This document shows positions 1 through 6,900 of a stretch of DNA of 14,423 nucleotides, piece after piece. Location of the stretch: positions 1 to 14,423 of the forward strand of contig JAITJQ010000019.1 of NCBI GenBank assembly GCA_031278845.1, in the 5' to 3' direction. The notes below the pieces were generated by a model. That model made no database searches and was not told where the DNA came from. It saw only the letters and a list, made by a program, of their open reading frames with translations. Source of the stretch: Puniceicoccales bacterium (lineage in GTDB: Bacteria; Verrucomicrobiota; Verrucomicrobiia; Opitutales; LL51). The position numbers and the translations under genes were made by a program. The stretch's first letter is position 1, and the number at the start of each line of letters is the position of its first letter.

Positions 1-1090
1 TATGGCACAAAATCTCGGTGAAAATTTATACAAAAAATCACCGCCTACCCGCCTCATCGTCGGTCCTAACCGCATCGAAAAAATTCCAGAATATCTGGAT
101 CAACTCATCCGTGACAAAGATCGGCGAATCACCGATATCGAAACGGGACCAATTGATCGACAATTCGCTGCGGCCCACAATGAAAAAAAAGTCAAGGCAT
201 CGATGTTTGTGTCTATTATGCAGGGGTGTAACATGCGTTGCGCTTACTGTATCGTACCGAAAACCCGTGGGCCGGAACAATACCGCCCTATGGAGGATAT
301 TATTGATGAAATTCGCTTACTTGCCAAACGCGGCACCAAAGAAGTCACGTTACTTGGGCAAATTGTCAATCATTACGGAACCAATCGAATGCCATTTGTG
401 GCCGGGAAAAGTCCATTTATACAGCTTCTGGAAAAAATTCAACAAATCGACGGCATTTGCCGTATACGATTTATGTCGCCACACCCTAAGGGTTTTAGAA
501 GCGACCTCATTGAATCCTACGGGAAACTATCAAAACTTTGCCCCCATGTTCATCTTCCTTTACAAAGTGGCTCCGACAAAATTCTCCGGGCTATGAAACG
601 TCCCTACCAATGTGAGCAATTTTTATCGATCGTCACCGCGCTACGGGAAAGGGTTCCGACGATTTCGATTTCGACGGATATGATCGTCGGGTTTCCCGGA
701 GAAACGGAAGAAGATTTTCAAAGGACCTGCGCTATTTTCGATCAAGTAAAATTTGACATGGCATTTATATTTAAGTACAGTATCCGTCCCGGGACAGCTG
801 CGGAACAATTGGGGGATCAAATTCCGCAGGAAGTTAAGGAGGCACGCAATCAAATTTTACTTCGAAGGGTGGAATACCACTCTCGGCGATACAATGAATC
901 CATGGTCGGAACGGTAAAAAAAGTTCTAATAGAAAGTCCAGCTAAGCATGGGAAAGGGCAACTCGAAAGTTACACACCGGAGCACAAAAAAGTGATTTTC
1001 GCAGGGACGGAGGACCTAATTGGTCAAATTGCTGATGTTCGCATTGAAAGCCATACGACTTCGACGCTTTTAGGGAAAATAATTGAATAA
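1..1090 (+). CDS. miaB: tRNA-2-methylthio-N6-dimethylallyladenosine synthase MiaB (5' partial)
   Basis: This is a radical-SAM methylthiotransferase that adds a methylthio group to i6A37 of tRNAs reading UNN codons. The visible 362 residues start at the Met of the family's Cys-Met-Ala-Gln motif. The base at position 1 (t) fits the last base of a Cys codon, so the gene continues to the left and the ATG at 2 is not the true start; roughly 90 N-terminal residues are missing. Visible marks are the radical-SAM cluster motif C76-x3-C80-x2-C83, the adjoining IVPKTRGPEQYRP stretch, LLGQIVNHYG (residues 117-126), which favours MiaB over MtaB or RimO, then HLPLQSGSDKIL and DMIVGFPGETEEDF. A C-terminal TRAM-like region follows residue 300. 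The stop is TAA at 1088-1090. No clear terminator is seen after it. Identification is firm; the i6A substrate is inferred from the family. Confidence 0.95.
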   Translation, partial: MAQNLGENLYKKSPPTRLIVGPNRIEKIPEYLDQLIRDKDRRITDIETGPIDRQFAAAHNEKKVKASMFVSIMQGCNMRCAYCIVPKTRGPEQYRPMEDIIDEIRLLAKRGTKEVTLLGQIVNHYGTNRMPFVAGKSPFIQLLEKIQQIDGICRIRFMSPHPKGFRSDLIESYGKLSKLCPHVHLPLQSGSDKILRAMKRPYQCEQFLSIVTALRERVPTISISTDMIVGFPGETEEDFQRTCAIFDQVKFDMAFIFKYSIRPGTAAEQLGDQIPQEVKEARNQILLRRVEYHSRRYNESMVGTVKKVLIESPAKHGKGQLESYTPEHKKVIFAGTEDLIGQIADVRIESHTTSTLLGKIIE

Positions 1091-1131
1091 AATCTTGTAA
1101 TAATTTTTTCATTCAGCCGAATTGCAGTGAT

Positions 1132-1229
1132 ACTTGACAAAGGCGGAGATTTTTCCAAGGCTAGAAGGCAGAGGGTGGGAGTAGGCGATATGTCGAAAAG
1201 CGAGCGGCACGTTAAAAAATTTCAGTTGC
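1132..1229. repeat. Pilin-flanking repeat, copy 1
   Basis: First of three related copies. It begins ACTTGACA, has the core AAGGCTAGAAGGCAGAGGG followed by TGGGAG at about 1156-1181, and ends in a GCGGCACGTTAAAAAATTTCA-like tail that runs into the 3' end of the first pilin gene. All three copies have the same orientation and lie on either side of the pilin genes. The function is unknown; a recombination site, a transcribed structure or a leftover of tandem duplication are all possible. Confidence 0.8.
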
Positions 1230-2115
1230 CACCGGTACCATTGCCCCAAACAATTAGGTTGCTATATTTTGTTCCCTCAGTACCAGTTATACCACCATTG
1301 CCGATTTTCGCCACATTAGGTACTGCTTGGCGGATATCTGTTGTGTATTCTTCACCACTCCAATGGAGGAATTTTGCCGGCTTATTGCCATCAAACCAAG
1401 TGATATGGCCGTCGCAAAAAACGACATAGCCGCCCTTAGAACCATAGAGTCCATATTTTTCGTCCCATGTACCGTCTGACTTCAAGCCTCGCGTGAAAGC
1501 AAGTGGTGTAGTAGCGAGTGGAACGGAGCCATCGAGATTACCGATAGTACAATAACTAAAAATGGTTTTCCATGGCGGATTTACGAATTTTAAATCCGTT
1601 GCACTAGAAACGCTCCACGGATTGTACTCTTTTGTTTCACATCCTTCGTTCGTATCGATTCCTATAGCAATGTACTCTTTGAGCACCTTTGATGCATATC
1701 TATCATTCGACGAAATATAAACATTAGGACCATTTAGAGCACATTTTGAAGGATAAAACCGACACTTAGAGGAAGTGTTTTGCTCGACCCCGGCTAATGT
1801 TTGGGCAAACCAATTACCATAATCCGAGCAACTAGTTCCAGGTGAAGCAACCATGAGATTCATAATATTTCCTCGATTAATCGTATACTCCTTCCAGGCA
1901 GCAGCGATTGTTTGGAGGTTAGAAGCGTCCTTTAACTTCTGCGCGCTGAGTTTGATCGCGCTCATCACGGGTAGACAAATGGCTAATAAAATTCCAATAA
2001 TCGTGATCGTGAAAACAATTTCCAGCAATGTAAAGGATTTATTTTTACTTTTTACGCTTTGTCGCTTTGTAAAATAAACATGCAGCAATTGTTGCGATTC
2101 GGCGAATCTTGTCAA
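1222..2115 (-). CDS. Prepilin-type N-terminal cleavage/methylation protein, copy 1 (start uncertain)
   Basis: This is a type IV pilin or pseudopilin-like protein with a short basic leader, then the class III signal NKS|FTLLEIVFTITIIGILL, with Ser where Gly is usual before the cleavage site and Glu at mature position 5. The hydrophobic helix is followed by a globular part with several Cys. Near the C terminus it carries GLYGSKGGYVVFCDGHITWF, the Asp-Gly-rich signature common in pilin-like proteins of Lentisphaerota, Verrucomicrobiota and Planctomycetota. The 297-residue frame begins at a TTG (2113-2115) with no visible Shine-Dalgarno; another in-frame TTG is at 2086-2088. The ATG matching the start of copy 2 (2079-2081) is out of frame and stops after nine codons, because this copy has two 8-bp units instead of four. 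It may therefore start weakly at TTG, or be switched off. The product would be an exported surface or secretion-system pilin; its exact role is unknown. Confidence 0.85.
   Translation of the reverse strand: MTRFAESQQLLHVYFTKRQSVKSKNKSFTLLEIVFTITIIGILLAICLPVMSAIKLSAQKLKDASNLQTIAAAWKEYTINRGNIMNLMVASPGTSCSDYGNWFAQTLAGVEQNTSSKCRFYPSKCALNGPNVYISSNDRYASKVLKEYIAIGIDTNEGCETKEYNPWSVSSATDLKFVNPPWKTIFSYCTIGNLDGSVPLATTPLAFTRGLKSDGTWDEKYGLYGSKGGYVVFCDGHITWFDGNKPAKFLHWSGEEYTTDIRQAVPNVAKIGNGGITGTEGTKYSNLIVWGNGTGGN
2055..2070. repeat. 8-bp tandem repeat, 2 units, in 5' end of pilin copy 1
   Basis: Two units of CGCTTTGT (2055-2062 and 2063-2070) lie in the leader-coding part of the first pilin gene, at the same place as the four CGTTTTGT units of the second gene. 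The 16-bp difference shifts the reading frame relative to the shared ATG. Confidence 0.85.
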
Positions 2116-2240
2116 GCAGGAAATACGAAATATTTCTGTTTTTCTGAAATTTATTTTCCGGAAATCGTTTTGGGAAAAATCCTCTTCAAAAATTTGAACC
2201 TACTACTCGGAATAAACAAAAGCAATTATTTCCTCAAATA
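2116..2240. repeat. Duplicated upstream region of pilin genes, copy A
   Basis: This noncoding block upstream of the first pilin gene has a close counterpart upstream of the second (3317-3442). Positions 2173-2248 match 3375-3450 base for base by eye (76 identical positions), with scattered differences nearer the genes. It presumably holds the pilin promoter and leader, but no convincing -35/-10 pair was found. Together with repeat copy 2 and the stretch 2338-2469 it fills the gene-free interval between the two pilin genes. Confidence 0.8.
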
Positions 2241-2337
2241 ACTTGACAGCCGCCGATTTTCTTCCAAGGCTAGAAGGTAGAGGGTGGGAGCGAGCAATGC
2301 ATCAAAAGCAAGCGGCGTGTCGAATTTTTCAGCAACG
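2241..2337. repeat. Pilin-flanking repeat, copy 2
   Basis: Same element as at 1132-1229. It starts ACTTGACA, has the core AAGGCTAGAAGGTAGAGGG then TGGGAG, and ends GCGGCGTGTCGAATTTTTCA. It lies between the two pilin genes. Positions 2338-2469 downstream of it hold no recognisable gene. Confidence 0.8.
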
Positions 2338-2469
2338 ATTTACATTTACAAAAAATCACAACCCCCTTAGGACACTTTCTAATCGCCACCGATACCGGTA
2401 GCGTATAGTACAGCGTGCATATGCTTTATCATACTTTCAGTTGTCAATGCCTTTTATTTTTAGTGGATG

Positions 2470-3282
2470 TTATCTTTTCCCGTAGTCCCATGTAATCAAT
2501 TTCGTATTGTTGCCCTCATACATACCTTGATGGCCGCAAGTGATTTCGGAATTAAAGGGGACAGCCTCACGGATATCGGAAGTATAACCCGACTGATCCC
2601 ATTTCAGAAATCTCGCCGGTCTACTGCCATCGAACCAGGTAACATGACCATCGCAAAAGACGACGTAGCCACCTTTAGAGCCGTACAATCCGGCTTTTTC
2701 ATCCCAGGTACCGTCAGTACAGAGGCCGCGGGTAAAGGCCAGCGGAGTTGTTTCGAGAGGGACATTTGAAATGGGACCATGGGCGATGAAACAGTAGCTG
2801 AAAGAAGCGCCCGAAAATAGATCATTATTGACTCCAACATACCAGCCAGAATTAGCGACCACCTTTCCACTTCCGGGGTCAAAGCGGCAGATTGATTCTG
2901 TTGCAATTTTCCGAGCATATTTATCGCCCGTAGAAATCCAAACATAGGGATTATTAAGAATCATATCGGAGGCGTTATTTTTTCCGGATCCTGCTAACTG
3001 TTCCAGAGATTCCGCAAGCCAAAAATCTCCACCATCTCCTTGACCGAATGTCCAGCCGCGATTGACGGCACATTCGTACCAGGCCTTAGCAATTGTTTGC
3101 AGATTCGACTGATCTTTTAATTTCTGCGCGCTGAGTTTGATCGCGCTCATCACGGGTAAACAAATGGCTAGTAAAATTCCAATAATCGTGATCGTGAAAA
3201 CAATTTCCAGCAATGTAAAGGATTTATTTTTAATTTTTACGTTTTGTCGTTTTGTCGTTTTGTCGTTTTGTAAAATAAACAT
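2470..3282 (-). CDS. Prepilin-type N-terminal cleavage/methylation protein, copy 2
   Basis: This 270-residue paralogue of the preceding pilin starts at an ATG (3280-3282). Its 21-residue basic leader MFILQNDKTTKRQNVKIKNK(S) is encoded partly by four 8-bp repeats, then comes S|FTLLEIVFTITIIGILL. Residues 22 to about 58 are identical or nearly so to copy 1. The middle, up to about residue 170, is divergent. The C-terminal part is again conserved (PLAFTRGL, DGTWDEK, GGYVVFCDGHVTWFDG). The leader length suits prepilin peptidase processing. No good Shine-Dalgarno precedes the ATG. It is followed by repeat copy 2 and preceded by a duplicated upstream block. It is probably a pseudopilin or surface pilin; its assembly partners are not in the window. 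Confidence 0.88.
   Translation of the reverse strand: MFILQNDKTTKRQNVKIKNKSFTLLEIVFTITIIGILLAICLPVMSAIKLSAQKLKDQSNLQTIAKAWYECAVNRGWTFGQGDGGDFWLAESLEQLAGSGKNNASDMILNNPYVWISTGDKYARKIATESICRFDPGSGKVVANSGWYVGVNNDLFSGASFSYCFIAHGPISNVPLETTPLAFTRGLCTDGTWDEKAGLYGSKGGYVVFCDGHVTWFDGSRPARFLKWDQSGYTSDIREAVPFNSEITCGHQGMYEGNNTKLITWDYGKR
3240..3271. repeat. 8-bp tandem repeat (CGTTTTGT)x4 within pilin copy 2 leader
   Basis: Four perfect head-to-tail units occupy 3240-3247, 3248-3255, 3256-3263 and 3264-3271. They sit 8 bases inside the ATG of the second pilin gene. The unit length is not a multiple of three, so gain or loss of one unit would change the frame between the ATG and the pilin body. With four units the ATG is in frame. 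Confidence 0.95.
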
Positions 3283-3316
3283 GCAACAATTGTTGCGATT
3301 CGGCGAATTTTGTCAA

Positions 3317-3442
3317 GCGGAAAATACAAAATATTTCTGTTTTTTCTAATTTATTCCTTTCGGAATTTGTTTCTGGAAAAATCCTCTTCAAAAATTTGAA
3401 CCTACTACTCGGAATAAACAAAAGCAATTATTTCCTCAAATA
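3317..3442. repeat. Duplicated upstream region of pilin genes, copy B
   Basis: Counterpart of 2116-2240, lying upstream of the second pilin gene; the 3375-3450 part matches 2173-2248 exactly. The interval between the pilin start (3282) and ssrA (3663) holds this block, repeat copy 3, and about 140 bases of AT-rich sequence with no gene. Confidence 0.8.
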
Positions 3443-3524
3443 ACTTGACAACCGCCACTTTCCTTTCAAGGCTAGCAGGTAGAGGGTGGGAGTGAGCGGC
3501 ACGTCAAAAATTTCAACTGCAGCC
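3443..3524. repeat. Pilin-flanking repeat, copy 3
   Basis: Third copy, with ACTTGACA, the core AAGGCTAGCAGGTAGAGGG then TGGGAG, and the tail GCGGCACGTCAAAAATTTCA. It lacks about 16 bases that copies 1 and 2 have between core and tail. It marks the outer end of the pilin pair, 140 bases before ssrA. Confidence 0.8.
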
Positions 3525-3662
3525 AAAACCATGATGCTAAAATCACACCAAGAAAAATTTCCTAAAAATTATCCCGCCGATCAAACCTCAATTCCTCCTT
3601 GACAAAACAAAAATAAAATTAGCCTTTCTAATAATCAGACGGTAGTACCACTTACCAATGCT

Positions 3663-4074
<412 letters not shown>

Positions 4075-4159
4075 CAGGGTTCTCGTCTAAAAAAAATAAC
4101 TGATTTGCCTCGCTATCAAAAATGATTTCAATAAGCTAACAATCCGCCTGAAGGATAAA

Positions 4160-4198
4160 ATGAAGAAAAGTTTCTCTATATCTCTCCGATTATTATGA
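4160..4198 (+). CDS. 12-codon leader ORF overlapping the DUF805 start
   Basis: A short frame encodes MKKSFSISLRLL and then stops. It is preceded by GAAGGA at 4150-4155, one of the best Shine-Dalgarno sequences in the window, 4 bases before its ATG. Its TGA (4196-4198) overlaps the ATG (4195-4197) of the next gene as ATGA, the classic arrangement for translational coupling. The DUF805 gene itself has no Shine-Dalgarno. The peptide is probably unimportant in itself; the frame likely delivers ribosomes to the downstream start. There is no direct evidence of expression. Confidence 0.5.
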   Translation: MKKSFSISLRLL

Positions 4199-4740
4199 AA
4201 ATTTTTAAACTTTATTGGTTTTCGTTCAAAAAATCATTCACGACTCGTGGTCGCGCCTCCCGCTCGGAATTCGTAGCCTTTCACCTGATCGGGCTCATTC
4301 CCATCGCAATTTGCCGGATCATTGCACTTCCAGCAATTCACCATATCACCCAGCAAAGTCAACAGTTACTAGCCTATGCAATCAGCAACGTAACCCACAT
4401 ATTGCCTACCCAATCGACGAAGCCAGAAACAATCCAGGGAATTGCCAATGCGCTATCGAATAGCCCTGCGATCACAATGTTTCAACAGAAATTAGGAGCC
4501 ATTGCGGATACGCTTTACCAACATTTACTGCCCCTACTCTTCCTTTTAATGAGCATACTCGCCTATGTCACAACTAGCTTTTCGGTGACCGTTCGTCGAC
4601 TACACGATGGCAATCTCAGCGGTTACTTTTATCTCGTGCAACTTATTCCGGTTATCGGTGTGGTTATTTTTCTAATGCTCATGTTTATAAAAGGTACGGA
4701 CAGCCCTAACCACTATGGCCCCAATCCACAGCAGGATTAA
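4195..4740 (+). CDS. DUF805 family inner-membrane protein
   Basis: This 181-residue membrane protein is of unknown function. The DUF805 signatures are the N-terminal FTTRGRASRSEF (residues 15-26), VRRLHDGNLSGYFYL (133-147) and the C-terminal FIKGTDSPNHYGPNP (164-178). Three hydrophobic segments are visible, at about 28-48, 108-130 and 143-165. The stretch between the first two (about 50-107) is longer than in typical DUF805 proteins of 110-150 residues and is rich in Gln, Ser and Thr. The gene lies after ssrA and converges with the minus-strand nuclease gene, with only 24 bases between the stops. The start at 4195 is favoured by the ATGA overlap with the leader ORF. Confidence 0.85.
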   Translation: MKIFKLYWFSFKKSFTTRGRASRSEFVAFHLIGLIPIAICRIIALPAIHHITQQSQQLLAYAISNVTHILPTQSTKPETIQGIANALSNSPAITMFQQKLGAIADTLYQHLLPLLFLLMSILAYVTTSFSVTVRRLHDGNLSGYFYLVQLIPVIGVVIFLMLMFIKGTDSPNHYGPNPQQD

Positions 4741-4764
4741 TACATCTTGGGATAAAACTTCCTA

Positions 4765-6102
4765 TTACTGTTCCGTTTGCAGTTGCGGCTGAATTTTTCC
4801 CATAAAAAAATTATATAACTCACCGCCAATGGAAAGCTTATTCCTTTCCTCTTCTACTTTTCCTTCGGTTACTGGTTCTTCATCGGGATCCGGATTTGCT
4901 ATGAGATCTTCCATAATATTTAGCCGCTCTTCCAATGCCTCATTCCACAGATCAGCTAATGAAGGTTTCTCTTTTTTTATCTGGTTATAGTTCACAATAC
5001 ATCGCTTTGTTTCTGCTAACTCTCCCCTCATAAACTCTCCCATTGCCATGAACCTTTTCATAGCCCCTTTTACATTATTGATCGCCGTAACTTGCTCCTT
5101 GGCAATTTCCAATGCTCCCGCATGTTCCCCTTCTTCCCTAAGCATTGAATCGATCAAGTCCTTTAAAATATTTTCATCCCTGTTTTTTGCATTGAGCAAT
5201 ACCAATGCACTTTGAAATTGGGGACCACCAAGGTCTTTCGCACTAACAAACCCTATGGGATAGGTTGGTTTAACTTTCCCCCGATTTTCTTGCCATTGTC
5301 TCATTCCCAGCAAAGCTAACCATAATTCTCCTTCTTCCTTCAATTCTCGACCTTCTATCTTTATCGCTATCCCACTTTCCATTTTCGCTACCTGTTCTGC
5401 CAAATTAATAAGATATATCTCCGGCGCTCCTTCCCTAACCGCTTCATCTTCTCCTGTCTCTAGATTTTTCAAGACGCGCTTACTAATGATGGAACGTTCC
5501 CCGTTACTTTCATAATTATATAACGCAAGTACCTTAACCGGGATCTTTGATCTTTTATCCCGCAAGTCTTCCCCGTAATTTTCCATCCTATCCATAAATC
5601 TAGGATCATAGGTCCTTTGCATCTCCACATCAAACTTTTCCATATGCTTTCCTGTTTTTGGCTTTTCAACACCATTCCAACAAGTACACTCACAAGCCAA
5701 GTCTAACCTTCGACTTCCTTTACCCGCCTTTTCCCCCAATCGCGTTTGCTCGCCATCGATCATCTGTAATTCCTTTATTCTGAAACCACTTTCATCGATA
5801 CCTGGATAAAAAATGCTATTGAGAAAAGCCATACAACGTTCAGGTCCCGTATGATCTCCTACATTCTCCAAATCTTTAAATAATAGCTTAAAGGTTGTAT
5901 CATAACCCGGATCCAGGGCCTCTGCAAGCTGATTCCTGCTCAATCGTTCTCCTGTTTCTGGATTTTTTCCCTTCAGAAGGGCAAGGCAGCGGAGTTCCTC
6001 TCCTACTCGCTGAGCCGAATGCGACACTTGAGTGGTTAGGCCTAGACTGACAATACTCAGACCCCATACAAATAATTTTATTACTAAACCTTTTTTATCC
6101 AT
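4765..6102 (-). CDS. Exported Rpn/PDDEXK_2-family nuclease-like protein
   Basis: This 445-residue protein has a PD-(D/E)XK domain of the Rpn (recombination-promoting nuclease)/PDDEXK_2 type. The visible order is DPGYDTTFKLLF (64-75), FLNSIFYPG (93-101), then RRLDLACECTC (131-141), giving a candidate catalytic Asp134, and KFDVEMQRTYDPRFMDRM (156-173), giving a Glu160-x-Gln162 core, then a Tyr-x3-Leu-rich helix. Unlike cytoplasmic Rpn proteins it begins with a signal peptide: MDKK, a hydrophobic run (7-23), and a likely cut after Ser-His-Ser-Ala30. The C-terminal third is charged, probably helical, and ends acidic (PDPDEEPVTEG). The start is ATG at 6100-6102, with a weak AAGAAG upstream. It stands alone, divergent from the phage-type gene. 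Nuclease activity is inferred from the motif. The signal peptide suggests the target lies outside the cytoplasm, possibly in a host. Confidence 0.75.
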   Translation of the reverse strand: MDKKGLVIKLFVWGLSIVSLGLTTQVSHSAQRVGEELRCLALLKGKNPETGERLSRNQLAEALDPGYDTTFKLLFKDLENVGDHTGPERCMAFLNSIFYPGIDESGFRIKELQMIDGEQTRLGEKAGKGSRRLDLACECTCWNGVEKPKTGKHMEKFDVEMQRTYDPRFMDRMENYGEDLRDKRSKIPVKVLALYNYESNGERSIISKRVLKNLETGEDEAVREGAPEIYLINLAEQVAKMESGIAIKIEGRELKEEGELWLALLGMRQWQENRGKVKPTYPIGFVSAKDLGGPQFQSALVLLNAKNRDENILKDLIDSMLREEGEHAGALEIAKEQVTAINNVKGAMKRFMAMGEFMRGELAETKRCIVNYNQIKKEKPSLADLWNEALEERLNIMEDLIANPDPDEEPVTEGKVEEERNKLSIGGELYNFFMGKIQPQLQTEQ

Positions 6103-6237
6103 AATTCTTCTTCATCGTGGGCGATGGATACATATCCAATAAAGATTGCAAGTTTTTTTATGGAAAACAGATAATTTATAAATGCTTTCTATTGTGATTT
6201 TGCTTTCTATACACGGTCAGATATATAGATTCGCGCC

Positions 6238-6834
6238 GTGAAAATCGATAACGTTAAAGTCTACGACCTCGAAGAATGTATCATCGCCGGAGGATTGCCG
6301 ATGCTCTCCGCCTACGACGAAGAGAAATTCACTGAATCCGTCGAACAACTGAAAAGCGACCGCGCTCAAAATCAAGGGAGTAAACACCTTTCCCGGGCCT
6401 GTAAACTCGCTGCCAATGACTCTGCTTCGGGACACTGCAATTTTTTAAAGGGTATTCTCGTCGCATGCAATGTGACGGGAACGCAGGCCTGGTGGATACA
6501 GGCAGGGCGTTACGGCCATTTCGTCATCGACTCGAGTATGTCCAAAATGCATCGCCTGAAATCTATGGACCTGGAAACCTGTTGCCACCCAAAAACACCC
6601 GAAATTTCACGGAAAGAAGTCGAGAAATTGGTCCCGCTCGACGATATCGAATCTCTCATTTATGCCTGCCCCATGGGTCTGGAACTCACCGCCCGTATCA
6701 ATACAAATTATATGCAACTACGCATCATGTATCACCAACGCAAAGCACACCGATTAAATGAGTGGCGTATATTTTGCCACTGGATTGAGTCGCTCCCACT
6801 TGCCCATGAACTTATCGTTGGCGATGGAGAATAG
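6238..6834 (+). CDS. Phage-type conserved protein of unknown function
   Basis: This 198-residue protein starts at GTG (6238), with no Shine-Dalgarno; the next in-frame ATG would cut off the conserved-looking KVYDLEECIIAGGLPML segment. From memory the composition and motifs match a family widespread in phages and prophages: SGHCNFLKG (64-72), an aromatic AWWIQAGRYGHF (84-95), SSMSKMHRL (99-107), and NYMQLRIMYHQRKAHRLNEW (157-176). The last motif is loosely reminiscent of the substrate-binding region of ThyX-type thymidylate synthases, but that link is tentative. No other phage gene is visible nearby, so it is either a domesticated gene or a remnant. It is divergent from the nuclease gene and convergent with the first ankyrin gene. 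Confidence 0.6.
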   Translation: MKIDNVKVYDLEECIIAGGLPMLSAYDEEKFTESVEQLKSDRAQNQGSKHLSRACKLAANDSASGHCNFLKGILVACNVTGTQAWWIQAGRYGHFVIDSSMSKMHRLKSMDLETCCHPKTPEISRKEVEKLVPLDDIESLIYACPMGLELTARINTNYMQLRIMYHQRKAHRLNEWRIFCHWIESLPLAHELIVGDGE

Positions 6835-6900
6835 TTCCTGGGAAAGTCCGTTTTGACTGCCTTTCACATCAACTGCAAAATGCTTTTCAAATGTATCCCA

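Noticed and set aside
1135..1180. TTGACA inside the pilin-flanking repeats as a plus-strand promoter
   Set aside because: No convincing -10 box at the right spacing in any of the three copies, and copies 1 and 2 would fire antisense into a pilin gene.
1127..1429. Plus-strand frame of 100 codons overlapping the 3' end of pilin copy 1
   Set aside because: It is antisense to a well-supported pilin gene and runs through the repeat; no domain is visible.
3240..3271. CRISPR-like array
   Set aside because: The 8-bp units are directly adjacent with no spacers, and no cas genes are present.
3230..3427. 65-codon minus-strand frame running through the upstream region and octamer repeats of pilin copy 2
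   Set aside because: No recognisable product; it is the alternative frame of the octamer region and is better explained as part of the pilin leader story.
3599..3635. TTGACA (3599-3604) and TAATAAT (3629-3635) as the ssrA promoter
   Set aside because: The spacer would be 24 bases, too long for a normal sigma-70-type promoter, and no better -10 box lies at 16-18 bases.
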